This document shows positions 9,315 through 18,026 of a stretch of 64,000 nucleotides of DNA, one piece after another. Source of the DNA: Rhizobium sp. Q54 (GTDB lineage: Bacteria > Pseudomonadota > Alphaproteobacteria > Rhizobiales > Xanthobacteraceae); NCBI GenBank assembly GCA_945907045.1, contig CAMDSH010000004.1:1-64000 (forward strand). Direction: 5' to 3'. A program made the position numbers and the translations under genes. Each line of letters begins with the position of its first letter. Within the stretch, counting starts at the first letter, position 1. The notes under the pieces were generated by a model. That model made no database searches and was not told where the DNA came from. It saw only the letters and a list, made by a program, of their open reading frames with translations.

Positions 9315-10955
9315 TCACATGCCGGGGAGTTGGCTGACGGCGACTTTCACCGTGCCGGCGGCTTCCGCGACGATGCGCAGTGTCGTCGAGTCGAACTCGA
9401 TGGCTTCGAGCTTGAGTTCGGTGACGGCGGCATCGACGCGCACGCCCTCGCTGTTCTGGCGGAACTCGGCGATGGCCGCGCCGATCTTGTTGCGCGCGTC
9501 GGCGGCGAAGGGCTTGAGGTCCACCACCGCATTTTCGGCCAGCGCGTCCTGCACATAGGGAATTGCCGCGCGCGCCGCCGCGCCAAGGAGGCCGAACGCC
9601 GCGTCGGATTCAATCGCAAGCTCAATGTCGGTGAGCCGCATGATCTGGTTTTGACGGTCGAGCACCGGCTTGCCGATGACATGCACGGTGGCATCCGCGC
9701 CGAAGCCGAACCAGCTTTTGCGCTCGCTCGCCTTCACGTGCAGCGAGATCAGCAAACGCTCGCCGTAGGATGCGACGGTCGCGCGCTTGACCAGCACCTC
9801 GACCGGGCCGCTGGCGTCTTCCGGAAAGCGCTTGTCTTTAAGCTGAGCTTCCAGAAGTTTGTTGACGTCGGTGAACGGCATGTCGATCGGCACGCCGATG
9901 CTCACGCGGCCTTCGTTCTTGGCCGGGAAAATTTCCAGCCGTGCCGGGAACGGGCAATTCGGCTTGGTCTCCTTCGCGAGGATGCGCGTTTCCGCCTGCA
10001 CGCCGACGGTGAGCGTGACGGCGCTCGCATCGATGCGCGGCTGCGCGGCGAAGGCGCGGGTCGGGCGCATTTCCAGCCACAACGCGGGCAGGCCGGTCTT
10101 GTCGCCGCCGAGAGGAATGGCGCGGCACATCTTCGCCCATTCGCGCCGCGCGGTTTGCTCCAGCATCGGATCGTTACGCAATTTGGCCTGTAACGTGCCG
10201 ATCTGATCGTTCACCGCGCGGTCGAGCAGCGGTTTGACTTCGCTGGCGACGTTGATCTTGAAACCGGCGAGCGAGAGCGCGCTTTCGCCCATGCTGACCT
10301 GACCGGTGAGGTTGGGCTCGATCCGCCAGTTCGGCGTGATCGTGGGGCGCGATGTGACGGCAACATTGCCGCGCACGTCGGCGCGCTGGTCGAGCACCTT
10401 GCCGGTGAGGTTGCCGACGGTCTTGCCGACCGAACTGTTGATCAGCCCGCCGATGGAACCGGTGATGTTGCCGGCCTGGCTCGCGATCTGCCCGGTGACG
10501 CGCAGGCTGCCCGTGATCGGCGTTGCGATGGTGAGCGCGTCGCTGTTGCCGTTCACCGCCATCGCGCCGCGCGCGATCGTAATGCCGATGTCGGCTTTCG
10601 AAAGGAGATCGCTGACCGGATTGGTGTTCTTGCCCGAAAGATTGCGCGGCGCGGCGTTGTCCATCGCGGCGCGGATGGCGCTGTGCGCGACCGCGACCGG
10701 CGCATCGACATAAGATGTGCGGGTGATCGGCTTGAGCGGCGGCAGTTGCGCCGTTCCCGGCGCGGGGCGGCTCGCCGTGCTGCCGCTGCTGCCCGGCATG
10801 AACGTGTCGATTGCCCAGAGCGAGACGGTGAACGACGTCGCGACGACGAGACATGCACCGGCGATGAGTTGCGCCTGCCGGGAGCGGGCAAAGAGGCGGA
10901 CCAGCGCCGCCGCCGTGAGAAGAACCGTTTCCAGTATCCTGCGTACGGCAGCCAT
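9315..10955 (-). CDS. DUF4403 family membrane-anchored protein
   Basis: A 546-residue protein with a short cytoplasmic head, one membrane helix (about residues 31-51, GACLVVATSFTVSLWAI) and a large exported domain matching DUF4403. Typical blocks are ITPNWRIEPNLTGQV, VNKLLEAQLKDKRFP, ASYGERLLISLHVK and DIELAIESDAAFGLLGA near the C-terminus. The family is thought to have lipid-binding-like tandem domains in the envelope; its role is unknown. The ATG at 10955 follows a G-rich ribosome site. Confidence 0.8.
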   Translation of the reverse strand: MAAVRRILETVLLTAAALVRLFARSRQAQLIAGACLVVATSFTVSLWAIDTFMPGSSGSTASRPAPGTAQLPPLKPITRTSYVDAPVAVAHSAIRAAMDNAAPRNLSGKNTNPVSDLLSKADIGITIARGAMAVNGNSDALTIATPITGSLRVTGQIASQAGNITGSIGGLINSSVGKTVGNLTGKVLDQRADVRGNVAVTSRPTITPNWRIEPNLTGQVSMGESALSLAGFKINVASEVKPLLDRAVNDQIGTLQAKLRNDPMLEQTARREWAKMCRAIPLGGDKTGLPALWLEMRPTRAFAAQPRIDASAVTLTVGVQAETRILAKETKPNCPFPARLEIFPAKNEGRVSIGVPIDMPFTDVNKLLEAQLKDKRFPEDASGPVEVLVKRATVASYGERLLISLHVKASERKSWFGFGADATVHVIGKPVLDRQNQIMRLTDIELAIESDAAFGLLGAAARAAIPYVQDALAENAVVDLKPFAADARNKIGAAIAEFRQNSEGVRVDAAVTELKLEAIEFDSTTLRIVAEAAGTVKVAVSQLPGM

Positions 10956-11078
10956 CGGACCCCCGCCCGAATCGCAATGCCGCATGGTAGATGGCGGGAC
11001 TCTGCTGCGCCAGAGTCGGCTCGTTTAGGGCCGTGGCGTTTACGCATAAAAGCCGGATTTGCGAGCTACGGAGAGCGC

Positions 11079-11528
11079 ATGCGGCTCCACGTTTACCCGA
11101 TGGCACTTTTAGGCTTGCTGCTTGCGAGCCTTTTGAGCTTTGACGCCGGCGCGCAGAGCGCCGGTCAAACGGTGTTCATCAAAGGCGGCGAGAAGGTACG
11201 CGTCGCGGTGTCCGGCAAGCCCGATTTTTTTCTGCGTTTTGCGGCGGTGGTCAGCGACGAGCGTTGTCCCGCGCGCGTCAAATGCGCCTGGGCGAACCCG
11301 CCGGTGGTCGCGATTGAAGCATCGGTGCAAGGAAAACCGGCGCAATCTTTCGAGATAAGTCCCGGCGGCCCCGGTGGCGTGCGGCGGGGAAATTATCTCG
11401 GCGTGCCGATCGAATACGCGGATCTTACGCCCGCTCCGCAGGAGCCCGGCGAATTCGCCAAGGTCAGACCGTTGGCAACTTATACCGTTGTGCTGAAGAT
11501 CAACGGGCCCGAAGAAAAGCCGCGCTGA
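11079..11528 (+). CDS. Exported hypothetical protein
   Basis: A 149-residue protein with signal peptide (residues 1-26, LLGLLLASLLSFDAGAQS). The mature part has two nearby cysteines (SDERCPARVKCAW), a pattern seen in small beta-sandwich secreted proteins, and ends in a strand-rich segment. ATG at 11079 follows CGGAGAG. It converges with the next minus-strand gene, whose stop codon abuts its own. No named family. Confidence 0.75.
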   Translation: MRLHVYPMALLGLLLASLLSFDAGAQSAGQTVFIKGGEKVRVAVSGKPDFFLRFAAVVSDERCPARVKCAWANPPVVAIEASVQGKPAQSFEISPGGPGGVRRGNYLGVPIEYADLTPAPQEPGEFAKVRPLATYTVVLKINGPEEKPR

Positions 11529-12026
11529 TCAACGCGCTGGCGGGAAAAGACTATCGAAGCGCTCGGAAATCTTTTCGTTATACGGGCAGCCTTCGTCTTC
11601 CAGCTTGCGCTTCACGCGAACCGGTTTTCCGTTCATCGGTCCATACTCGAAAAATCCGGAATTCAAATCCGCGACGCACGCCCACGTTTCTCCCGAAACG
11701 AGATTTATCGCGACCGTCCACTGAGCATAAGGACACATGTGCTGCTGGCATCCGCTGGCGAGCAGCCAGTTGCGATGTTCCCGGATTTTCTCGGAAGCGC
11801 GCATCTGCTGCATTTGCCTGAGCGCCTTTGCGCCCAGCGTGGTTTTCACGCGGCGCTGAACGTCGGCTTGTTCCAGAAATGTTTTTCCGCCGATCCGGTC
11901 GGACGGAAATTTGCCGATCCATGTTTTGTAGGAAACGGCATTGGCGGCAGGCGAGGCAGTTTGCGCGCCAGCGCTGCTCCAGCTCAAAAGAAAAACCGGC
12001 AATAACAACAGCAGGCGGCCTGACAT
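11529..12026 (-). CDS. Exported protein, possibly lysozyme-inhibitor (Ivy)-like
   Basis: A 165-residue protein with signal peptide (residues 1-21, LLLLLPVFLLSWSSAGAQ). The mature region carries a short Cys-bracketed loop CQQHMC followed by a strand and a later Cys (ETWACV). This recalls the CxxHxC protective loop of Ivy lysozyme inhibitors, but the match is only by motif, so the call is tentative. A general exported protein is the safer reading. Confidence 0.55.
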   Translation of the reverse strand: MSGRLLLLLPVFLLSWSSAGAQTASPAANAVSYKTWIGKFPSDRIGGKTFLEQADVQRRVKTTLGAKALRQMQQMRASEKIREHRNWLLASGCQQHMCPYAQWTVAINLVSGETWACVADLNSGFFEYGPMNGKPVRVKRKLEDEGCPYNEKISERFDSLFPPAR

Positions 12027-12081
12027 GCGTGGTTTCCCGTGCTGGACGACTGCTTTTGCCTGACAGCAATTTCGGGCGGAT

Positions 12082-13005
12082 TTAAGCCTTGCCCATGCGC
12101 TGGTCTTTAAGCTGCGCGCAAACCGCGTCGCTTACCGGCGTTGGCACGCCAAGTTCGCGGCCCAATGAAGCGACCTTGCCGTTGAGCCAGTCCAGTTCCA
12201 GCCGGTTGCCGCGCTCCAGATCGTGCGCCATCGACGCCTTCATGCCGGGCTCGACCTTGGTCGTCACGAATTCCATGCGCTGCTCGATATATTCGCCCGG
12301 CACCGCGACGCCCTTCGCTGCGCCGACGGCGCGCGCCTCTTCCATCAGCGAACGGAAAAGCGCGCGGCCTTCCGGCTGCGCGATGATCGGCCCGATGGAG
12401 GAATGCTTCGAGGCGGTGGAGCCCGCCATCGCGGTGAGGAAAATGAATTTCTGCCAGCGTTCGACGTTGATGTTCTTCGAGAGGTCGATATCGACCTTCG
12501 CGGCCTTGGCCGCATCCACGAAAGCTTGCAGCACCGGATCGGGTTTGCCGTCGGCGCGGTTGAAACGCAAACTTGCAAAACTGCTGGTCTGGCTGATGAC
12601 GCCGGGCGCTGCGATCACCGTCGCGATGTAGGCCACGCCGCCGACTACCTTGTCGGCGCCGAGGATGGGCGCGACGCGCTCGACGCTGTCGACGCCGTTC
12701 TGCAACGTGATGACGCGCGTGTTGGGTCCAACGAGCGGGCGCGCGAGTTCGGCGGCTTTCTCGGTGTCCCAGAGTTTGACTGCGAACAGCACAATATCGA
12801 CCGGACCAACGCTTTTCGGATCGTCGGTGACGTTCGGCTTCGGCAGATGCAGGTTGCCGTGCACGCTCTCGATCTTCAGCCCGTTTTTACGCATGGCTTC
12901 GAGATTGGCGCCGCGCGCGATGAAAAACACATCGTGCCCCGCCGCCGCCATGCGAGCGCCGAAATATCCGCCGACCGCGCCCGCCGCCATTGCTGCAATC
13001 CGCAT
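12082..13005 (-). CDS. panE: 2-dehydropantoate 2-reductase family protein
   Basis: NADPH-dependent reductase of the ApbA/PanE family, which makes pantoate for coenzyme A. The 307-residue protein starts with a Rossmann motif (GAVGGYFGARMAAAGHDV), has VKLWDTEKAA and ITLQNGVDS in the N-terminal domain, and the C-terminal helical domain with KFIFLTAMAGSTA and SMAHDLERGNRLELDWLNG. Family members also include ketoreductases with other substrates, so the exact substrate is inferred. No operon partner. Confidence 0.85.
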   Translation of the reverse strand: MRIAAMAAGAVGGYFGARMAAAGHDVFFIARGANLEAMRKNGLKIESVHGNLHLPKPNVTDDPKSVGPVDIVLFAVKLWDTEKAAELARPLVGPNTRVITLQNGVDSVERVAPILGADKVVGGVAYIATVIAAPGVISQTSSFASLRFNRADGKPDPVLQAFVDAAKAAKVDIDLSKNINVERWQKFIFLTAMAGSTASKHSSIGPIIAQPEGRALFRSLMEEARAVGAAKGVAVPGEYIEQRMEFVTTKVEPGMKASMAHDLERGNRLELDWLNGKVASLGRELGVPTPVSDAVCAQLKDQRMGKA

Positions 13006-13153
13006 CGTCTCGCTCCTTCAGAAGGGGAGCAAGGTATAGCCCTCAAATGAGCGATGGAACAACCGGAAGCGATCAGATGAATGGACAGGAATCGGAAGGC
13101 GCGATAGCTTTCTGTCCGGGTGATCGAACTTAAATTTGCAGGAGAAGTCCGCG

Positions 13154-13429
13154 ATGAAATTATCAGCCTCATTCGTGATCGTAACCTTGGGATTGTTTGC
13201 CGCCTCCGGCATGGTGTCCGCGCAGACCGCGGCGCCTACAACGGACAAACCCGCGGCAACGGCTCCCGCCAAGCCGGAAGCCAAGACCAAGAAGGCTAAG
13301 GCGGAACGCAAGCCCAAGGCGGAACGCTCCGCCAAGTCGATTGAATGCTCGACCAAGGCGGACGCCAAGGGACTGCACGGCAAGGAACGCAAGAAATTCC
13401 GTTCGCAGTGCAAGGCCGGGAAGGCCTGA
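13154..13429 (+). CDS. PsiF-repeat exported protein
   Basis: A 91-residue exported protein: signal peptide (1-25, ending MVSAQT), a Lys/Ala/Pro-rich linker, then one PsiF repeat at the C-terminus (IECSTKADAKGLHGKERKKF with a final CK). PsiF was named from a phosphate-starvation-inducible gene of E. coli; molecular role unknown. ATG at 13154 follows GGAGAA. A hairpin lies just downstream. Confidence 0.85.
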   Translation: MKLSASFVIVTLGLFAASGMVSAQTAAPTTDKPAATAPAKPEAKTKKAKAERKPKAERSAKSIECSTKADAKGLHGKERKKFRSQCKAGKA

Positions 13430-13435
13430 ATAAAA

Positions 13436-13470
13436 AGCGGACATCGCGACGATCAAGCGCGATGTCCGCT
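13436..13470 (+). terminator. Hairpin, probable terminator
   Basis: A perfect 13-bp stem (13436-13448 with 13458-13470) and 9-base loop follows the PsiF gene. There is no long U-run, so termination on its own may be weak; AAAAA before the stem would give U-residues on the other strand. Confidence 0.6.
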
Positions 13471-13573
13471 TCTGATCCAATGCGGCATTGGCGGCATACC
13501 GTAGCGGTTGCCCGGCCATTTTGACGTTGCTTTAATTCAGGGTGCCGCCCGCCTTTGGAAGGGACAGGCTGTG

Positions 13574-13855
13574 ATGCGCAAGGGCCTCATTTTCATCACG
13601 GCGGCCATTACGGTCAGCACAGTTCCGGCGTTGGCCGATCAGCAGCGCCTGGATAGCGACGTCCGGTTTTGTCCAAGCTGGGCGGAAGCGCATGAGCGCA
13701 CTTTGGCCAGCCTCAGTAACGGGCGCCCTCCGTATTCGGTAAAATGGAAGGGCTGCATCTGGCTGAAGAAAGGCACCAAGGTGGACGTGATTGCTCACGA
13801 CGATCAGTCGACAGAAATCGTCATCAAGGGAAAGCATTGGTTCGCGGACGAATAA
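13574..13855 (+). CDS. Small exported hypothetical protein
   Basis: A 93-residue protein with signal peptide (1-21, FITAAITVSTVPALADQ) and two cysteines in the mature part (VRFCPSWAE, KGCIWLKKG) that could pair. The ATG at 13574 is the one directly before the signal sequence. I recognise no family. Confidence 0.65.
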   Translation: MRKGLIFITAAITVSTVPALADQQRLDSDVRFCPSWAEAHERTLASLSNGRPPYSVKWKGCIWLKKGTKVDVIAHDDQSTEIVIKGKHWFADE

Positions 13856-13894
13856 CTTGCCGGCGCGCGACGATCGCGTATGGCACTTCAGCTA

Positions 13895-14356
13895 TTAGCG
13901 CCGAAGCCAGACGGAGCCGTCCGCGTATTCAAGTTGTTTGCCGTCGGACGACAGCGACACTTGTGCAACCGCGCCATTTGTCGCGGTAAATGTGAATTTT
14001 CCGGCGCTGCAAGTCCATGTGCCGGCTACCAAGCCGCTACGATGATTGTAGCTGCCGCCGCCGGAAACCGTCACATCACCCGCACCGAAGGCTCCGCTGA
14101 AACTACTGGTCCAGTTACCGGCAACTTTTCCGCATGATTTTTGGTTTCCCGGTTTTGCATCATCCGATGAGCGGGGTTTTTGCGCCGGCGCTGTGCGTTG
14201 CGGCTCCACTTCCGAGCCGCCAGATGCCGACTTACCCTGCTTGCCGATGTTGCCGCCCGTGCTGCCAGCCTGCGCGAACGCGGGAGTACCCATCGCACAA
14301 ATTGCGATCAGTACAGTTATAGTGCCGAGAACTGACTTGAACTTGCAGAGTCGCAT
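13895..14356 (-). CDS. Exported hypothetical protein, Gly/Ser-rich
   Basis: A 153-residue protein with signal peptide (about 1-29, ending PAFAQ), a polar linker rich in Gly, Ser and Lys, then a compact domain with two cysteines (KSCGKVAGNWTS and GTWTCSAGKFTF) and repeated strand-like segments ending YADGSVWLRR. The layout suggests a secreted beta-sandwich. Start at 14356 is chosen just before the signal sequence. No family recognised. Confidence 0.65.
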   Translation of the reverse strand: MRLCKFKSVLGTITVLIAICAMGTPAFAQAGSTGGNIGKQGKSASGGSEVEPQRTAPAQKPRSSDDAKPGNQKSCGKVAGNWTSSFSGAFGAGDVTVSGGGSYNHRSGLVAGTWTCSAGKFTFTATNGAVAQVSLSSDGKQLEYADGSVWLRR

Positions 14357-14388
14357 GCGCCCCCACTGAGAAATCGCGTAGTGCAATA

Positions 14389-15357
14389 TTATTTCCCCGT
14401 CGCGGCTTTCAGAATCGGCGTGAGCCTCTTGATTTCGTTTCTCACCAGTTCGCCGAGCGCTTTCGGTCCGCGCCGGTTTGGCTCCGCGATATCGGCGCCG
14501 AGATCGGCCAGCCGCTTCTGCACGGTCTCCTCGTTGAGGCCCTTGTTGAGGGCTTGCGCGAGCTTGTCGAGGATCGGCTTCGGCGTGCCTTTCGGCGCGA
14601 ACAGCGCATAGAAAGGCGCGCAGTCGAATTCCGGCAGGCCTTGCTCGTACGAGGTCGGCACGTCCGGCAGCAACGGGCTGCGCTTCTTCGTGGCGATGGC
14701 AAGCGCCTTGACGGTGCCCGCGCGCACATGCGGCAGCGGCCCGAGCACCGGATCGCAGTCATAGTCGACGGTTCCAGCGAGGATCGCATTCATCACCGGC
14801 GCCGTGCCGGTGAACGGCACCATCGTCGGCTTGATGCCGATAGCTGCGTTGAGAAGCAGGCAGCCGACGTAGGACACCGAGCCGACGCCCGCGTGCCCCA
14901 TGTTGATCTTGCTCTCGTTGGCTTTCGCGTAGGCGACGAATTCCTTGAGATTGTTGGCGGGGAAGTCCTTGCGGACCGCGAGCAGTTCCGGCTGCTCGGC
15001 GATCAGCCCGATTGGCTCGAAATCCTTCTCCGGGTCATAGCCGAGGTTGGGATAAAACACGGGCGCCGCGGCATGCGTGCCCATGTGACCGGAAATGATT
15101 GTGTAGCCATCGGCGGTGGCGCGCGCGGCGCGGAGCGCGCCCAGGGTGCCGCCGGCGCCGACGACATTCTCGACAATGAACTGCTGGCCAAGATGGCGCG
15201 AGAAGATGTCCGCCACGATCCGGCCGGTAATGTCGGCCGGTCCGCCGGCCGCGAACGGCACGATCACCGTCACGGTTCTCGCCGGATATTCCTGCGCCTG
15301 CGCGCCGCTCATTCCGGCGAGCGCCAGAAGCGCCGCCGCGATCCAATGCCCCTTCAT
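14389..15357 (-). CDS. Tripartite tricarboxylate transporter (Bug family) solute-binding protein
   Basis: A second orphan Bug/TctC receptor, 322 residues, with a Sec signal (1-21, ending GAQAQ). Family landmarks: YPARTVTVIVPFAAGGPADI at the mature start, GAGGTLGALRAA, HAGVGSVSY and RSPLLPDVPTS. It differs clearly from the one at 446-1429, so they are not recent duplicates. No membrane subunits nearby; ligand unknown. Confidence 0.9.
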   Translation of the reverse strand: MKGHWIAAALLALAGMSGAQAQEYPARTVTVIVPFAAGGPADITGRIVADIFSRHLGQQFIVENVVGAGGTLGALRAARATADGYTIISGHMGTHAAAPVFYPNLGYDPEKDFEPIGLIAEQPELLAVRKDFPANNLKEFVAYAKANESKINMGHAGVGSVSYVGCLLLNAAIGIKPTMVPFTGTAPVMNAILAGTVDYDCDPVLGPLPHVRAGTVKALAIATKKRSPLLPDVPTSYEQGLPEFDCAPFYALFAPKGTPKPILDKLAQALNKGLNEETVQKRLADLGADIAEPNRRGPKALGELVRNEIKRLTPILKAATGK

Positions 15358-15464
15358 TGTCCCCTCCCTGATGTCGCCGGGGTTATTCCCGCGGTCGTAT
15401 GTGCTGTTTGAAGAATGAGTGACAAACCGGTGCGCGTCCAGCCCCGGCGGCGCCGGAGCGGACG

Positions 15465-15497
15465 CAAAAAAATTGCCCGGCTTTTTAGGCCGGGCAA
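15465..15497 (-). terminator. Rho-independent terminator
   Basis: On the minus strand a 9-bp stem (TTGCCCGGC with its complement) and 7-base loop is followed by seven T residues (plus-strand A-run at 15466-15472). It ends the L,D-transpeptidase transcript 25 bases after its stop codon. Confidence 0.88.
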
Positions 15498-15521
15498 GTT
15501 TGGGGGAGGTTCAGAAGGGAG

Positions 15522-16235
15522 TTAGTAAATTCCGGACGGGCGGATGGTGGCCCAGGTCTGCTGCGCGCGGCTCGGCGCGGCCGGCGCTGCGTAAGAGGAA
15601 ATCTTCGGCGCAGCTTCGTTGCCCGCCATCCGCGGGGCGTCGCTTTGCGGCAGCACGACAACCTTGCTGCCGACCTGCACGCGCTCGTAGAGATCAGTGA
15701 CGTCTTCGTTGGTGAGGCGGATGCAGCCGCTCGACACCTGATGGCCGATGGTCGCCGGATTGTTGGTGCCGTGAATGCGATAGACCGTGCCGCCGATGTA
15801 CATGGCGCGCGCGCCGAGCGGATTGCCGGGGCCGCCCGCGGTAAAGCGCGGCAGGTACGGCTGGCGCTCGATCATTTCCGCCGGGGGGTGCCAGTCGGGC
15901 CACTCGGCCTTGCGCTCGATCGACTTGACGCCGGACCAGGTGAAACCTTCGCGGCCGACGCCGATGCCGTAACGGATCGCGGTGCCATTGCCGAGCACGA
16001 AATAGAGATAAGTGTTCGCGGTATCGACCACGATGGTGCCGGCGGCTTCGCGGGTCGTGTAGTTCACGAGCTGGCGGCGCAGCTTTGCGGGAATTGTCAC
16101 GCCTTCGCTGTCCGGCTCTTCCATTACCGACTGCGCGGCGGCGCGCGGCTGGGCCGCGGCGGTCGCCGCGAACGAAAAGGCTCCAGCGGCGGCCAGCAGG
16201 CCAGCGACGCCGAGTTGGATGATGGATTTACGCAT
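15522..16235 (-). CDS. L,D-transpeptidase (YkuD domain)
   Basis: Periplasmic enzyme that cross-links peptidoglycan or attaches proteins to it. The 237-residue protein has a signal peptide (1-28, ending TAAAQP) and a YkuD domain whose catalytic block is intact: IHGTNNPATIGHQVSSGCIR, with Cys as nucleophile. The tail after the domain is Ala/Pro-rich. The start at 16235 is chosen just before the signal; the frame runs open further upstream. Single gene with its own terminator. Confidence 0.93.
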   Translation of the reverse strand: MRKSIIQLGVAGLLAAAGAFSFAATAAAQPRAAAQSVMEEPDSEGVTIPAKLRRQLVNYTTREAAGTIVVDTANTYLYFVLGNGTAIRYGIGVGREGFTWSGVKSIERKAEWPDWHPPAEMIERQPYLPRFTAGGPGNPLGARAMYIGGTVYRIHGTNNPATIGHQVSSGCIRLTNEDVTDLYERVQVGSKVVVLPQSDAPRMAGNEAAPKISSYAAPAAPSRAQQTWATIRPSGIY

Positions 16236-16358
16236 GTGACGTCCCCTGTCCTGTTCCTCTGTTCGTCGAGGCAACCGGCAGGGAGGTTCAAGGTTCGATC
16301 ACCTTATTTCGATGCGGCCGCGACGGAACCAAGGCGGGGACCTCGCGTTCCCGTTTAA

Positions 16359-16871
16359 TCAGGCCGGATCGGTCTTTTTGCCGTGCCAGCCCACCGTTGC
16401 GCCCGGTTCGGCGTCGGTGGAGGCGAAATAGGGCTTGAGGTCGATAAGCGGCGTACCGTCGAGACAATCCAGCCCCACCACCGACAGCGTATTGCCTTCC
16501 ACCCGCAACAGCTTCGCCACGCTCATGGCGACCGGATTGGGGCGTGCGGGCGAGCGCAGGGCAAATGTGCCGCGCTGCTCGCCGTAATGACGCGGCACCT
16601 GCAAAACCAGGTCGCGGCGGGCTTTATCCATCCAGTACAGCACCACGACATGCGAGCAGCTCTCGATGTCTTTGAGCCCCGCCGCCCAGCGGGGATCGAC
16701 CTCGATACGGCAAACGGCGTCGGATTCACGGGCGGTTTTCGGGCAGTCCTCGCGCTTCTTCCACGGCGTATGGATGCGGCCGATGAAATAGACCGAAGCG
16801 TCGAACTGCTTCGGCAGTTCGATGGCGACTTCGCCCTCGCGGATGCCGGAGGCTTTGTCTTTATCGCTCAT
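16359..16871 (-). CDS. trmO: tRNA (N6-threonylcarbamoyladenosine37-N6)-methyltransferase TrmO
   Basis: TrmO/TsaA family enzyme, which uses SAM to methylate t6A37 in some tRNAs. The 170-residue length fits. Motifs: FIGRIHTPWK at the start of the barrel, SHVVVLYWMDKARRD, and RSPARPNPVAMSVAKLL. GAGGG lies upstream of the two candidate ATGs at 16880 and 16871; I take the latter for spacing. It is divergent from the methionine-cycle operon. Confidence 0.88.
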   Translation of the reverse strand: MSDKDKASGIREGEVAIELPKQFDASVYFIGRIHTPWKKREDCPKTARESDAVCRIEVDPRWAAGLKDIESCSHVVVLYWMDKARRDLVLQVPRHYGEQRGTFALRSPARPNPVAMSVAKLLRVEGNTLSVVGLDCLDGTPLIDLKPYFASTDAEPGATVGWHGKKTDPA

Positions 16872-17001
16872 GCGCGGCATTCCCTCACACCCGCCGGACG
16901 GCGTCGAGAGCCGGCGGAATGGGGTGAGAGTGGGCAGGCCTTTTCCAGCGGCCTCGCGGAATGGGGCTTGTAAATTGCGCTTGCGGTCATACATTTAAAC
17001 G

Positions 17002-17019
17002 TATAAAGATATCCTTATA
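17002..17019. promoter_or_regulatory. Candidate SahR-type operator
   Basis: An 18-bp near-palindrome, TATAAAGATATCCTTATA, with a single mismatched pair. It lies 27 bases upstream of the ArsR-methyltransferase gene in AT-rich DNA between divergent genes. Its position and symmetry suit the autoregulatory site of the downstream ArsR-type regulator; this is an inference. Confidence 0.6.
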
Positions 17020-17045
17020 TAGTCTTTAGCCCGCGTCCCAACATC

Positions 17046-18026
17046 ATGCTCGCTCCTGCCCAACTTCCCTTTGCCGCTCTTTCCACCGCGCTCAAGGCGG
17101 CGGGAGAAAGCACGCGCCTGCGCATTCTGGCGCTGCTGGCGGACGCGGAGCTGACCGTCACTGACCTCACCGATATCTTGCGCCAGTCGCAGCCGCGCAT
17201 CTCGCGCCATCTTAAATTGCTGGCGGAAGCCGGACTGGTCGAGCGCTTTCCGGAAGGCACCTGGGCGTTCTTTAAGCTGGCCGAGCACGGCGGCGGCGCG
17301 GAAGTGGCGCGCAGCCTAGTGGCGCGGCTCGATGGCTCGGACGCAACGATTGCGCGAGACCGCGAACGGCTCGTTTCTGTGCGCGCGGCGCGCGCGGCGG
17401 CGGCGCTGGCTTATTTCCGCCGCCACGCCGCTGAGTGGGACCGCATCCGCAAGCTGCACGTCACCGACGCGGCGGTGGAAGACGCCATCCGCGCGGCGCT
17501 TGCCGGCAAGCCGTTCCGCTCGCTGCTCGATCTCGGTACCGGCACCGGGCGCATGCTTGAATTGTTCGGCCCGGACATCGAGCGCGGGCTCGGACTCGAC
17601 TTCTCGCTCGAGATGCTGGCGATCGCGCGCGACCGGCTGGAACGCGCCAAGCTGAAAAATTGCAGCGTTCGGCAGGGCGATATCTACGACCTCGCGCTGC
17701 CGAAGAATTCCTTCGACGTGGTCATCATCCATCAGGTGCTGCACTTCCTCGACGACGGCGCGCGCGCCATTCGCGAGGCGGCGCACGTGCTGCGCCCCGG
17801 CGGGCGATTGCTGGTCGTCGACTTCGCGCCACACGAGCAGGAATTCTTGCGCGAGAAATATGCGCACCGTCGTTTGGGATTTGCGCCGGAGGCCGTGACG
17901 CAATGGATGGAAGCGGCGGGGCTCGAGCAGACGATGCACAAGAGCCTGCCGCCGGAAAAAGGCTCGGACGGAAAAATCGCCGTGTCGTTGTGGCTGGCGC
18001 GCGATCCGCGCATGGAGGTCGCATGA
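17046..18026 (+). CDS. ArsR-type regulator fused to SAM-dependent methyltransferase (SahR-like)
   Basis: A 326-residue fusion. Residues about 5-90 are an ArsR winged helix (ESTRLRILALLADAELTVTD, QSQPRISRHLKLLAEAGLVE). Residues about 150-300 are a class I methyltransferase (LLDLGTGTGRMLELF SAM-binding loop, LGLDFSLEML, VIIHQVLHFL). It overlaps metF by four bases (ATGA), so regulator, metF and metH form one transcript. SahR, an ArsR-family sensor of S-adenosylhomocysteine, controls the methionine cycle in proteobacteria; this is the likely role here. Confidence 0.85.
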   Translation: MLAPAQLPFAALSTALKAAGESTRLRILALLADAELTVTDLTDILRQSQPRISRHLKLLAEAGLVERFPEGTWAFFKLAEHGGGAEVARSLVARLDGSDATIARDRERLVSVRAARAAAALAYFRRHAAEWDRIRKLHVTDAAVEDAIRAALAGKPFRSLLDLGTGTGRMLELFGPDIERGLGLDFSLEMLAIARDRLERAKLKNCSVRQGDIYDLALPKNSFDVVIIHQVLHFLDDGARAIREAAHVLRPGGRLLVVDFAPHEQEFLREKYAHRRLGFAPEAVTQWMEAAGLEQTMHKSLPPEKGSDGKIAVSLWLARDPRMEVA

